Below, piece after piece: positions 18,753 to 28,091 of a stretch of 64,000 bases of DNA; positions within the stretch are counted from its first letter, which is position 1; each line of letters begins with the position of its first letter. The stretch is taken from assembly GCA_025358295.1 (NCBI GenBank), contig JANYJY010000074.1:16006-80005 (forward strand). The letters run 5' to 3'. The notes beneath the pieces are model-generated. The model saw only the letters and a list, made by a program, of their open reading frames with translations. It did no database searches and had not been told where the DNA came from. Origin of the DNA: Gammaproteobacteria bacterium. GTDB taxonomy: Bacteria > Pseudomonadota > Gammaproteobacteria > Steroidobacterales > Steroidobacteraceae. A program made the translations under genes and the position numbers.

Positions 18753-19056
18753 AAGCTTATATTATCTATATAATTCAATGTATTGAAAGAATACATTAAT
18801 TATAATTATCACTCCAGAACGCCCGGTCAGGATGGAATCCGACCGCCAGTATTTTCTAATTTATTAAAATGTCCGCACGATGTACGACCATTCGGAAGCA
18901 GCCCTCGGTGCGGCCTGCTGGATTGCGGTGGCCGCCGGTTCGCCGCGCGTCGTCTGATTATCATTGTTACTATCAACGTGGAGCGGCGCCGACACACGGT
19001 TTCATGTTGCAAGTTCACGCTCCGACCGTACCGGGGATTGCGAAAGGTAGGCGCCT
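18753..19056. other. AT-rich intergenic region with an imperfect inverted repeat
   Basis: This 304-base gap carries no convincing gene. Bases 18756-18810 are strikingly AT-rich against the GC-rich surroundings. They hold an inverted repeat (18770-18784 with 18790-18803; 14 paired bases with one bulged C, GAAAG loop). It may end corA transcription or contain the promoter of the glycosyltransferase gene. The rest of the gap is unremarkable. Confidence 0.55.
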
Positions 19057-20958
19057 GTGCACGAGAATAACAAAACACTGAACCCGCTCCTCTCAGCGGC
19101 TCTGCCGCCATTCATCGACGTCGCCACGTTCTGCGCTTTGATCGGCGCCGGATGGTCATTGTCGGCCAGTCATGTTCTGAGCTTTGCCATCGCCATGGCA
19201 TTGAATTACTTACTGAAAGTTCGCTCAACGGTCATCGCGCAGCGGCGCACGCACGACTGGCGCCTGCTCTGCCGCCTGCTGCTCGTGAGTCTGATGGCGC
19301 TGTTCCTGCGCGGCGGCGTGCTGAGTCTATTATCGCAAGGGTTTGGCTGGGCGGCTCAATTGGCGATACTCCCCGCGGTAATTGCCGGTTTGTCGGTCGC
19401 GGCCCCGGGATATGCGGCGGCGCTGTCGCAAACCGACGGCAGCGAAACGTGGCGCAAATTGGCACTGGGACTCATCGCCTATGCATTTGTGCTTCGACTG
19501 GTATACCTCGGAACTGTCGAGCTTCTTCCGGAAGAGGCTTATTACTGGAATTATTCGCGGCATCTCGATATCGCCTACCTCGATCACCCACCGATGGTGG
19601 CATGGCTGATTAAGCTCGGCACCGCCGTCTTCGGCCAGACACAGTTCGGCGTGCGCGCCGGCGCGCTGGTCTGTGGAGTCATCACTTCCGTATATATCTA
19701 TCGGCTCACCCGAAACCTCTTCGGCGAGGCGAGCGCGCTGGCCGCCCTGGCGCTGGCGCAAATCCTGCCCTTCTTTTTTCTGTCGGCTCTGCTCATGACA
19801 CCCGACTCTCCGTTGACCGCTGCGTGGGCAGCCGCGCTCTTTTATCTGGAACGCGCCCTCATAGCCGGCCGCGCCGGAGCGTGGTGGCGACTGGGCCTCG
19901 CGCTCGGCATCGGCGCCGTTTCGAAATACACGGTCGGCTTGCTCGTCCCCGTTACCTTGGCCTTCATGGTGTGGGATCCGAAATCGCATCGCTGGTGGCG
20001 GCGTTGGGAGCCGTATGCGGCGGCGGTCGTGGCGCTTGCCATATTCTCCCCCGTCCTTCTGTGGAATGCTCAGCATGAGTGGGCGTCATTCGCCTTCCAA
20101 ACATCCAGACGCCTCGCAGAGGCGCCCAGATTCGCGCTCCACAAACTAATCGCCGCATCATTGATTCTCATCACGCCTACCGGTGTACTCGCCGTTGCCG
20201 CCGCCCTCACGAGTAGCAAGCCGGCGGGAGCGGACGACGAGAAGGCCTCGAGACGTCGGTTATTTCTGTGCATCGCGCTTCTCTTTCCGCTCTCGGTGTT
20301 CACCCTCTTTAGTCTGCGCCATGAAGTGAAGCTGGACTGGACCGGTGGGCCGTGGACCGGCGCGCTCCCCCTCATGGCGGCGGGAATGGTCGCAGGCGGA
20401 GCAAAACTCAGTGGCTTGCAGGCCAGAATCCGCGCCGCATGGATGCCGACCCTCCTAACGATGTTGCTCATCTACGCTGCGGGGCTGCACTACCTCGCGC
20501 TTGGGTTTCCGGGCGTGGGCTATAACAAGCATAACGAATTGATTCCGGTTGGCTGGCGCGAATTCAGCCGCCAGGTGTTGGACGATGCGGCGACTGTACA
20601 TGGTGCGGGCGGCGCAGAACCGTTGATTGTCGGTATGGATCGTTACGCCATCGCGAGCGAGTTGGCGTTCTATGGAGCTGACCAGCGCGGCGCGCCGGTG
20701 GCTACATCGAGCACGCATCTTTTCGGGGGCATGGGGCTGATGTATGCACTATGGATGCCGGCCAAGTTGCAAGCGGGCAGGACTCTTCTGCTGATTGCCT
20801 GGGACCCCAAGGAACTTACCGGAAAAGTCGTCGAATCGCACGCCGAGCGATGGGGCCCTGTCGAAGAGGCGGTATTGACGCATGACGGCCGCGTCGTGCG
20901 CCACTACTATCATCGCCTGGCCTACAATTACCGGGCGCAGGTTTCCGTAGCGGATTAG
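19057..20958 (+). CDS. GT39/ArnT-type glycosyltransferase with N-terminal GtrA-like segment
   Basis: Polytopic inner-membrane protein of 633 residues. Residues about 15-125 hold four hydrophobic helices with the look of GtrA flippase domains (FAIAMALNYLLKVRSTV). From about 135 comes the PMT/ArnT-like glycosyltransferase: the first periplasmic loop motif EEAYYWNYSRHLDIAYLDHPPMVAWL, MTPDSPL and many TM helices. Such enzymes move sugars from polyprenyl phosphate to lipid A, polysaccharide or protein acceptors in the periplasm; the acceptor is unknown. GTG 19057 has a weak AAAGG site upstream. Confidence 0.85.
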   Translation: MHENNKTLNPLLSAALPPFIDVATFCALIGAGWSLSASHVLSFAIAMALNYLLKVRSTVIAQRRTHDWRLLCRLLLVSLMALFLRGGVLSLLSQGFGWAAQLAILPAVIAGLSVAAPGYAAALSQTDGSETWRKLALGLIAYAFVLRLVYLGTVELLPEEAYYWNYSRHLDIAYLDHPPMVAWLIKLGTAVFGQTQFGVRAGALVCGVITSVYIYRLTRNLFGEASALAALALAQILPFFFLSALLMTPDSPLTAAWAAALFYLERALIAGRAGAWWRLGLALGIGAVSKYTVGLLVPVTLAFMVWDPKSHRWWRRWEPYAAAVVALAIFSPVLLWNAQHEWASFAFQTSRRLAEAPRFALHKLIAASLILITPTGVLAVAAALTSSKPAGADDEKASRRRLFLCIALLFPLSVFTLFSLRHEVKLDWTGGPWTGALPLMAAGMVAGGAKLSGLQARIRAAWMPTLLTMLLIYAAGLHYLALGFPGVGYNKHNELIPVGWREFSRQVLDDAATVHGAGGAEPLIVGMDRYAIASELAFYGADQRGAPVATSSTHLFGGMGLMYALWMPAKLQAGRTLLLIAWDPKELTGKVVESHAERWGPVEEAVLTHDGRVVRHYYHRLAYNYRAQVSVAD

Positions 20959-21078
20959 CGATGAGTCGATTGGTCAAGCAACGAGATACCCGGCGTGCGA
21001 ATCCGATGGCATGGTTGGGATCCGGTTGTCCCTGGGACCCCAAACGAATACAGCTGTCAGTGGTTCTGCGGTTCGGAC

Positions 21079-23238
21079 TCAGCAGGGCCGCGACCAAGAT
21101 AACTGGACGGTTGCGCTTAATAGCTTGGAGCGATCCGCGCACGGTCCTACCAAAATCTCCACCTCGCCAGGCTCGAACACGGGTTCGAGATCCAGGCCTA
21201 AAAAACGCAATTCCCCGGCGCGCAACGACAGAGCCACCGTCCCGGACTCACCCGGCGGCAGACTGATCTTGGCGAAGCCCTTGAGTTCGAGCAAGGGCCG
21301 CGCCACGCTGGCAACCTTGTCGCGCGTAAACAAGAAGACGGTTTCCTCAGCCGCCCTCGCCCCTTCGTTGCGCACATCGACGCGAATCTGCAGGGTATCG
21401 ATATCCTCGGCATTGACCGGCGTCACGCGCAAATTGAACAACGTGAAGCGGCCATACGTGAGGCCGTGGCCGAATGGAAATTGCGGCTCATTCGGCGCAT
21501 CGAGATACTTGCTCGTGTAGTGATCCTTAGGGTCGGCCGGTCGACCGCTGGAACGCTCGCCGAAGAAGATGGGAATCTGTCCCGTCGCTCGTGCCCAGGT
21601 AACCGGCGTGCGCCCGCTCGGCGACAATCGACCGACGACCACATCGGCGATTGCATTGCCCGCCTCACTGCCGAGAAACCACGCCGCCAGGACGGCATCT
21701 GCCTGATCCATCAGCCACGGCACCACGAGTGGGCGCCCGGAGAACAGGATCACGATCACGGGCTTGCGCAGGTCACGGGCTCGTTCGAATACGGCTTGCG
21801 CGAATTGTCGCTGCTTCCCCGGCAGCCCCAGATGCGCGCGGCTGGCGGCCTCCCCGCTCATGTCGGCGGCCTCTCCCAGGCAGAGCAATATGGCATCGGC
21901 CGATGCGCACACATCAAGAGCCGCGTCGATACCCGACACGTCCTCATCATCAATGGCTACGCCCGCCGCATGCTGTATGTGCGACTCGCCGAGCATCTCG
22001 CGCAAACCCGCCGTCACGCTGACATGGCCGACTCGACCGGCGGCACCCCACCACGGACCGCCCATCTCGCCCGGTGCGTCCGCCAAAGGACCCACAACCG
22101 CCAACCGTCGCAATGAGCCCGAGAGCGGCAGGGTTTCCCCGTCGTTTTTCAACATCACGATGGCGCGCCCCGCCACGGCGCGCGCCAGTTTCCTGCGCCC
22201 GGAAAAAGCCGCCGCGGATTCGGGCGTCCTGCCGCGCAGATACGGATCATCGAATAAGCCCAATTGCTCCTTGAGCGTGAGTACACGCCGCACGGACTCG
22301 TCGATTGCCGCCATGGTCACGAGTTTGCGTTGCAACGCGATGGGCAGGCCGCGTCGATAGGCATCGGCCATCATGTCGATGTCCACACCCGCATTGAGTG
22401 CGTGTGCGGCAGCCTCGGCGAGGTCGGCGGCGATTCCATGGCGCATGAGCTCCGCAATGGCGTTGTAATCACTGATGATCACACCCTTGAATCCCCAACG
22501 ATCGCGCAGCCAGCCGCGCAACAGCGCCTTGTTGGCGGTCATGGGTATGCCCGCCAGATCCGTGAACGCGGGCATGACGGCCGCCACACCCGACGCTACC
22601 GCTGCGGCAAATGCGGGCATGTGTACTTCGCGCAGGGTGCGTTCGGATATGTCCACCGACGCATAGTCGCGGCCGGCCGTGACCGCGCCGTAGGCGCAAT
22701 AATGTTTGGCGCAGGCGGCAAGTGCGTCGGCCGCCGCAAGCCGTGGGCCCTGGAAGCCGCGCACCTTCGCCTCCGCAATTCTGGCTGCCAACCAGGGGTC
22801 CTCGCCCGGACCTTCGACGCTGCGCCCCCAACGAGGGTCGCGCGCAACATCCAACATGGGCGCGAAAGTCATTGCCAGGCCTTCGGCTGAGGCCTCCTTG
22901 GCAGCCTCGCGCGCGGTCAGCGCCCAAGTTTCCGGGTCGAACAACGCCGCCTCCGCCAAGGGCACGGGAAACAATATTCGGTGCCCGTGCACCACATCGA
23001 ATCCGATGAGCAGGGGAATACCGAGCCGGGATTCTTTGACGGCCAGACGCTGCATTTCCCGCACGTGCTCCGCACCAACCATATTGAGCAAATTGCCGAT
23101 CGTCCCAGCCTTGATCGCATCGGTGGAATCGCCGGCAATGACGGGGCCCGTCACCGCATAGCTGGATGCTGTCATGGTGAGTTGGCCCAGCTTTTCGGCC
23201 AAGGTCATGCTGCTGATCAATCGCTCGATTCGGCTCAA
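21079..23238 (-). CDS. glycoside hydrolase family 3 beta-glucosidase
   Basis: GH3 enzyme of 719 residues, with (beta/alpha)8 barrel, sandwich and C-terminal fibronectin-like domains. The N-terminus LISSMTLAEKLGQLTM, the KHYCAYG motif, and the nucleophile Asp in GVIISDYNAIAELMRHG are standard. The C-terminal part has the FPFGHGLTYGRF motif of the BglX group. No signal peptide is visible, so it may be cytosolic, unlike periplasmic BglX. The start is a TTG preceded by GAGGAG at good spacing. It diverges from the ABC transporter gene. Confidence 0.9.
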   Translation of the reverse strand: MSRIERLISSMTLAEKLGQLTMTASSYAVTGPVIAGDSTDAIKAGTIGNLLNMVGAEHVREMQRLAVKESRLGIPLLIGFDVVHGHRILFPVPLAEAALFDPETWALTAREAAKEASAEGLAMTFAPMLDVARDPRWGRSVEGPGEDPWLAARIAEAKVRGFQGPRLAAADALAACAKHYCAYGAVTAGRDYASVDISERTLREVHMPAFAAAVASGVAAVMPAFTDLAGIPMTANKALLRGWLRDRWGFKGVIISDYNAIAELMRHGIAADLAEAAAHALNAGVDIDMMADAYRRGLPIALQRKLVTMAAIDESVRRVLTLKEQLGLFDDPYLRGRTPESAAAFSGRRKLARAVAGRAIVMLKNDGETLPLSGSLRRLAVVGPLADAPGEMGGPWWGAAGRVGHVSVTAGLREMLGESHIQHAAGVAIDDEDVSGIDAALDVCASADAILLCLGEAADMSGEAASRAHLGLPGKQRQFAQAVFERARDLRKPVIVILFSGRPLVVPWLMDQADAVLAAWFLGSEAGNAIADVVVGRLSPSGRTPVTWARATGQIPIFFGERSSGRPADPKDHYTSKYLDAPNEPQFPFGHGLTYGRFTLFNLRVTPVNAEDIDTLQIRVDVRNEGARAAEETVFLFTRDKVASVARPLLELKGFAKISLPPGESGTVALSLRAGELRFLGLDLEPVFEPGEVEILVGPCADRSKLLSATVQLSWSRPC

Positions 23239-23301
23239 AATTCCACTCCTCGCGTCGCATTGCCTGATAATGGCGTTTTACGTTGCCCCAGAGATGCACG
23301 C

Positions 23302-25068
23302 ATGAACGCCGAATCGAATAGCGAAGAGATTGCCAATTCCGGGCTCTTGCCGCAACTCGACATGATGCTCCGCGCCCTTTGGGCAGCGCCGGTACGCAAC
23401 AAGCTGTTCTTGCTGTCCGGCGCCCTGTTTCTGGTCATCGCCGTGACGGCCTGGGGCCAGATTCGGCTCAATGGCTGGAATCAGCCCTTCTATGATGCGC
23501 TATCGCGCCGCGACTTCCCGCATTTCATGGACCAATTGGGTGTCTTTGGACTGATCTCCGGAGCGCTTTTGATTCTCAATGTGGCGCAGCGCTGGCTGGG
23601 CGAGACGCTGAAGCTCAAACTGCGAGAGGGCTTGGCGCACGACCTGATTCAAAACTGGCTGCAACCGGGTCGCGCCTTCCGACTTGCCAATGCCGGCGCG
23701 ATCGGCGTGAATCCCGACCAGCGCATGCATGAGGACGCGCGTCACCTTACGGAATTGTCCGCGGAGCTGGGTATCGGATTGCTGCAATCCTCGATACTGC
23801 TCATTACCTTTGTCGAAGTGCTTTGGTCGCTGTCGAACAATTTCGTCTTTCACATCGACGGCCATCATTTTGCGATTCCTGGCTACATGGTCTGGGCGGC
23901 AATCATCTATTCGGGCTCGGCCTCGCTGTTAAGTTACTGGGTCGGCCGAAACTTGATCGACCGCAACGCGCAGCGCTACGCGCGCGAAGCTGACATGCGA
24001 TTTTCTCTGGTGCGCGTCAACGAACACATTGATGCCATCTCATTGACGTCGGGCGAGGCCGATGAACAACGGCGCATTTCAATGGATCTCGCAGGGGTGC
24101 TGGCGGCCACCGCTCGGTTAGTCACGGGCCTGACTAATTTGACCTGGATCACGGCGGGCTACGGCTGGTTTACCCTGGTGGCACCCATCCTGGCGGCCGC
24201 GCCGCTTTACTTTGCGGGCAATATCTCCTTCGGCGGCCTCATGTTGGCCTCGGGAGCCTTCAATCAAGTGCAGTCCTCGCTGCGCTGGTTCGTCGATAAT
24301 TTCAGCACGATCGCCGACTGGCGCGCCACCCTGCTGCGTGTCGCAAGCTTTCGCCGCGCCATACTCGCCACCGATGTACTGCACAACGTCGAAAGCCGCA
24401 TCACCTTCGTCACCGGTGATCCTGGCCGAATCAGCATCGATGATTTGGAGATCGGCTCGCCCGCCGGAGCTACCATGCTCGCGGAGAAGAACATTACGAT
24501 ACAGGCCGGTGAACGCGTCTTGATCGTGGGAGAGACAGGAACGGGAAAGACTCTGTTGTTCCGGGCGCTTGCGGGTCTATGGCCTTGGGGCGCCGGAAAA
24601 ATCACCTATCCCAAAGGCGAACAGCTGCTCTATATGCCGCGCACTCCGTATCTTCCGCCCGGAACGCTTCGAGAAATTCTTGCCTACCCAGCCGCGACGT
24701 CGACCTTCGACGCCTCCGCGTATGCCCATGCCTTGGGCCGCCTCAAGCTCGAACGCTTGGCGCCCATGCTGGACGTGTCGCAACGTTGGGATCGTGAATT
24801 GAGCGAGGACGAACAGCAGCTCCTGGCTTTCGCTCGCATACTCTTGCACGCGCCGCCATGGGTGCTCATCGACGAGGTGCTGGATTCCTTGGACGACGAA
24901 CTCCGCCAAGGTGTACTGGATATCTTTGCCAAAGACTTGGTAGGTACCGGCATCATTCATATCGGCCGCGCCGACGCTCACGATCATCTATTCTCCCGCG
25001 TCCTGCACTTGGTCAAGGATCCGACGCTGCGCAGACTGGGTACCGGCAACACGGCAGTCATACAGTAG
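23302..25068 (+). CDS. ABC transporter, fused permease/ATPase of the YddA/ABCD type
   Basis: Half-transporter of 588 residues. The N-terminal ABC_membrane_2 domain is recognised by LNGWNQPFYDALSRRDFPHFMDQL and five to six TM helices. The ATPase domain has Walker A GETGTGKT, the signature-like LSEDEQQLLAFARILL and Walker B WVLIDEVLDSLDDE. The family (YddA, SbmA/BacA relatives, peroxisomal ABCD) moves peptides, cobalamin or fatty-acyl compounds; substrate unknown. ATG 23302 begins at MNAESNSEEI; the long upstream extension in this frame overlaps the GH3 gene and is not coding. Confidence 0.88.
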   Translation: MNAESNSEEIANSGLLPQLDMMLRALWAAPVRNKLFLLSGALFLVIAVTAWGQIRLNGWNQPFYDALSRRDFPHFMDQLGVFGLISGALLILNVAQRWLGETLKLKLREGLAHDLIQNWLQPGRAFRLANAGAIGVNPDQRMHEDARHLTELSAELGIGLLQSSILLITFVEVLWSLSNNFVFHIDGHHFAIPGYMVWAAIIYSGSASLLSYWVGRNLIDRNAQRYAREADMRFSLVRVNEHIDAISLTSGEADEQRRISMDLAGVLAATARLVTGLTNLTWITAGYGWFTLVAPILAAAPLYFAGNISFGGLMLASGAFNQVQSSLRWFVDNFSTIADWRATLLRVASFRRAILATDVLHNVESRITFVTGDPGRISIDDLEIGSPAGATMLAEKNITIQAGERVLIVGETGTGKTLLFRALAGLWPWGAGKITYPKGEQLLYMPRTPYLPPGTLREILAYPAATSTFDASAYAHALGRLKLERLAPMLDVSQRWDRELSEDEQQLLAFARILLHAPPWVLIDEVLDSLDDELRQGVLDIFAKDLVGTGIIHIGRADAHDHLFSRVLHLVKDPTLRRLGTGNTAVIQ

Positions 25069-25125
25069 TGGCGACCCGCAACAACTGAATGGACGGGCGA
25101 ATCCCACGACTAGACAATCCACTCC

Positions 25126-25428
25126 ATGGGCCGTGGACACCGCAATCCGTACGCAAAATCGACCGCTTGTCGTTATGTCGTGATCTGGGATCTACAGTGG
25201 CAGGTCATCGAATTTCAGCGCGTCGATCCCGGCAGTGGCTCGCACACGGCATTCACCCAGTGCCTTGAACGGCTCGCATGCGACGGCTGGAAACCGGAAG
25301 GTTGCGGGGAATTCGGTTTTGTTTTCATTGCGCGCAGCGGCGAAAGGCGCTTGGTGACCATCACCCAACGAGATCCACGCAATGCGGCCGAACAGACCTT
25401 CTCGCCGTTCGATACGCGGCAGCGGTGA
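25126..25428 (+). CDS. small orphan protein, function unknown
   Basis: Predicted 100-residue soluble protein starting at an ATG 57 bases after the ABC transporter. It contains aromatic beta-like segments (YVVIWDLQWQVIEFQR; CGEFGFVFIARSGERRLVTITQ) and two cysteines. No family is recognised. In-frame composition and the absence of a better overlapping frame support it as a gene, but a spurious frame is possible. There is no signal peptide. Confidence 0.5.
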   Translation: MGRGHRNPYAKSTACRYVVIWDLQWQVIEFQRVDPGSGSHTAFTQCLERLACDGWKPEGCGEFGFVFIARSGERRLVTITQRDPRNAAEQTFSPFDTRQR

Positions 25429-25551
25429 GACCAGTATTACGTTTGCGTGAGCGGACACAAAGTATATATTGCAATGTAATTAACGGCCACGCCGAGAGGA
25501 TTACGCATTAATAGCAGGAACCATCGTCCGCGCATCGGGTCAACTCTCTCT

Positions 25552-26919
25552 GTGCTTTGGAACCACATAGCGCTGCCGACATTCGTGGCCCTGGCCGCGA
25601 TCCACACGGCCGCGTCAGCAGCTGGGGCGAAAAGCCAGTCCGACACCGTGCCCTTCGGTATGACTGCACGGATCGCGCCCGCACCCTATCTGGGTATGCC
25701 TCACGACGCGAGCGGGAAAATCCCGCCGCTGCTATCGCAGACCGGTGCTTTCAGCGACACCCGAAATCTCACCCTCAGCAAAGGGTTGATTCCGTACGAT
25801 ATCGTCGTGGCTTTTTGGTCGGACGGCGCCGCCAAGTCGCGGTGGGTAGCCGTTCCAAATACAAAAATAAAATATTCGGCAACGGGCGACTGGACCTTCC
25901 CCAGCGGCACAGTGCTCGTTAAAACCTTCGAATTGCCGGTCGACGCCGCAGATCCCGGCATCAAACGACGCTTGGAGACCCGGTTGTTGGTCTGCGACAG
26001 CAAAGGCGGCGTGTACGGTGCCGTTTACAAATGGCGCGCAGACAACAGCGATGCGGATTTACTGGATACCAGCCGTTCCGAGGCGATTCCCATCAAGACC
26101 GTTACGGGAGAAACGCGCATTCAAACCTGGTATTACCCCAGTCGCGCGGAATGCCTGGCCTGCCACAACGCAAATACATCCGGCGTGCTCGGACTGAAGG
26201 CGCGTCAGATGAACCGCGCCTACACCTTTCCATCCGGCGTGACGGACAATGAACTTCGCGCCTGGAATCATCTGGGGCTGTTCGACTCGGAACTGCGGGA
26301 GGCGGATCTTGAAAAACTTCCGACCCTCGCCGCCGCCGACGACGGAACACGCAGCGTGCAGGACAGGGCCCGCTCCTATCTGGACGCGAACTGCTCGCAG
26401 TGTCACCGTCCGGAAGGAACCGTTGCCTACTTCGATGCTCGATTCAACACGCCGCTCGACAAGCAGGAACTGATTGATGGACCCGTGCTTCTGGACCAGG
26501 GAATAGACCGGCCAAGAATTATTTCACCGCACGATATTTGGCGCTCGATCGCATACATGCGAATCAATACGGTCGATGACATCAGGATGCCGCCGGTGGG
26601 GCGCGAGACGATCGATCAGAAGGGCGTGGCGCTGATGCGTGACTGGATTACGAGCATGCCGGGGCGCCCGGTACTGGATCCACCAGCCATGACGCCGGCG
26701 GGCGGGACCTTTGGCGGCCCGCTCGAGATTTCAATGAACGAACCCGAGCCCGGGGCCGAGATTCGCTTTACCTTGGATGGAAGCGTGCCGACGCCGTCGG
26801 ATGCGCGGTACGAGAAACCCATCAAGCTCACGAGCCCGGCAGTGATTCGCGCCCGAGCCTATAAAGAGGGCTTTACCCGCAGCATCACGACGCAAGAGGT
26901 CTTTATCGTCGGAAAATAA
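25552..26919 (+). CDS. exported diheme c-type cytochrome with chitobiase-like C-terminal domain
   Basis: Secreted protein of 455 residues beginning at GTG 25552, with a signal peptide ending near residue 22 (TAASAAG). Two haem sites are visible: CLACH at 201-205 and CSQCH at 281-285. The N-terminal region (SQTGAFSDTRNLTLSKGLIPYDIVVAFWSDGA) matches the layout of the SO2930-type diheme cytochromes. Residues about 380-452 look like a chitobiase/beta-hexosaminidase C-terminal domain (EIRFTLDGSVPTPSDARYEKPIKL). Probably a periplasmic or surface redox protein. The next gene, a YVTN propeller, is convergent only 7 bases away. Confidence 0.8.
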   Translation: MLWNHIALPTFVALAAIHTAASAAGAKSQSDTVPFGMTARIAPAPYLGMPHDASGKIPPLLSQTGAFSDTRNLTLSKGLIPYDIVVAFWSDGAAKSRWVAVPNTKIKYSATGDWTFPSGTVLVKTFELPVDAADPGIKRRLETRLLVCDSKGGVYGAVYKWRADNSDADLLDTSRSEAIPIKTVTGETRIQTWYYPSRAECLACHNANTSGVLGLKARQMNRAYTFPSGVTDNELRAWNHLGLFDSELREADLEKLPTLAAADDGTRSVQDRARSYLDANCSQCHRPEGTVAYFDARFNTPLDKQELIDGPVLLDQGIDRPRIISPHDIWRSIAYMRINTVDDIRMPPVGRETIDQKGVALMRDWITSMPGRPVLDPPAMTPAGGTFGGPLEISMNEPEPGAEIRFTLDGSVPTPSDARYEKPIKLTSPAVIRARAYKEGFTRSITTQEVFIVGK

Positions 26920-26926
26920 GTCCTTC

Positions 26927-28018
26927 TCAGTTCGCCGTCGGCACGACGGCAATTCCCCAAGGACTGGCGCCCGCCTTGACCCGCAGAATTTCCTTATTGG
27001 CCTCGAGATCAATGACAGACACATCATTGGAAGGGCCGTTGGCGGTGTAAAGAAACTTCCCGTCGGGTGACACCGCCATACCCCAAGGCCGCACGCCTAC
27101 TTTGATCGTGTTCAGCAACTCATAAGTGCCGCTGTCCAGCACCGAGACGGTTCCCGCACGCCCATTGCTGACATAGATCTTGTGGCCGCCCTGCGCCACT
27201 TTCACGCTCATGGGTCGCGAACCCGGCGGCAACGTAATGACTTTCGACACTTTGAGATTCACCGTGTCGATGACATTTAATTCGCCGGTCGATTCCGATG
27301 GAATAAACCCGATGCCGGCTCCCGGCAAGAAATCCATGCTTCGCGGACGGACGTTCACTTTGAAATGTCCAATGGTGGTGTAGCCCGCAGTCTCGATCAC
27401 ATAAACGTCGCCGCTGGCCTCACAGGTTACATAAAACCGCTTTCCATCGGGCGATGTAGCCACGCCCTCAGGCTCCTGGTTCACCGGGATAATATGCTCC
27501 ACCTTGCCGGTGGCGATGCTGATGACGCTGGCCGATTTGACATCCTCATTCGAAACGTAAATCCGGGTTCCATCCTTGCTCAGCGCAAACTCCTCAGGAT
27601 CCGAACCCGCGGAAATCTTTCCGGTCAGCTTTCTCGTTGCCACGTCCAGCACGCCGATGGCATCGGCCGATTTGTCAGCCTTGACCTCATCGTCGTCATC
27701 GTCCTTGCTTTTTTGGAAGACGAGATTGCCCCTGGCATCCAGCTGCGGCGGCGCCGCGATGGGGGTACCGCTCAAGGCCACATATACCGACTTGCCGTCG
27801 GGAGCGGCATGGATGCCGCGCGGACGCTTGCCCACCGGCACCGTGCCCAGCACCTGATTATCGCTGCCGTTGATGACGGTAACGTCCCCCGATTTCTCGT
27901 TGGATACATAAATCTGATAATTCTGGCCCGCCGATGCAGGCAGGGCGGACAGGGCAATGAATACGGCCCCGAGGGCTTGCAGGCAATCAACCCAGGCGAT
28001 TTTTTTGCGCATAAACAT
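26927..28018 (-). CDS. YVTN-type beta-propeller protein, exported
   Basis: Protein of 363 residues with a signal peptide (ending at LPASAGQ) and seven or eight repeats of about 40 residues of the type IYVSNEKSGDVTVINGSDNQVLGTVPVGKRPRGI. It forms a beta-propeller, probably in the periplasm, as in YncE or quinohemoprotein-associated propellers. An Asp/Lys-rich insert (KSKDDDDDEVKADKSAD) interrupts the second repeat. ATG 28018 is preceded by GGGAGA at good spacing. It is the last gene of a same-strand set after the regulator and the FAD oxidase. Confidence 0.85.
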   Translation of the reverse strand: MFMRKKIAWVDCLQALGAVFIALSALPASAGQNYQIYVSNEKSGDVTVINGSDNQVLGTVPVGKRPRGIHAAPDGKSVYVALSGTPIAAPPQLDARGNLVFQKSKDDDDDEVKADKSADAIGVLDVATRKLTGKISAGSDPEEFALSKDGTRIYVSNEDVKSASVISIATGKVEHIIPVNQEPEGVATSPDGKRFYVTCEASGDVYVIETAGYTTIGHFKVNVRPRSMDFLPGAGIGFIPSESTGELNVIDTVNLKVSKVITLPPGSRPMSVKVAQGGHKIYVSNGRAGTVSVLDSGTYELLNTIKVGVRPWGMAVSPDGKFLYTANGPSNDVSVIDLEANKEILRVKAGASPWGIAVVPTAN

Positions 28019-28091
28019 CGAGTTTCTCCCACCCTTGAGCCTTGGTCACCGAGTATAGGCGCGGGATGTCGCCGAAGCGACAGACTTGCCG

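Noticed and set aside
27680..27720. Asp-rich stretch in the YVTN protein as a calcium-binding or repeat element.
   Set aside because: Short low-complexity insert without EF-hand spacing; described only as an insert.
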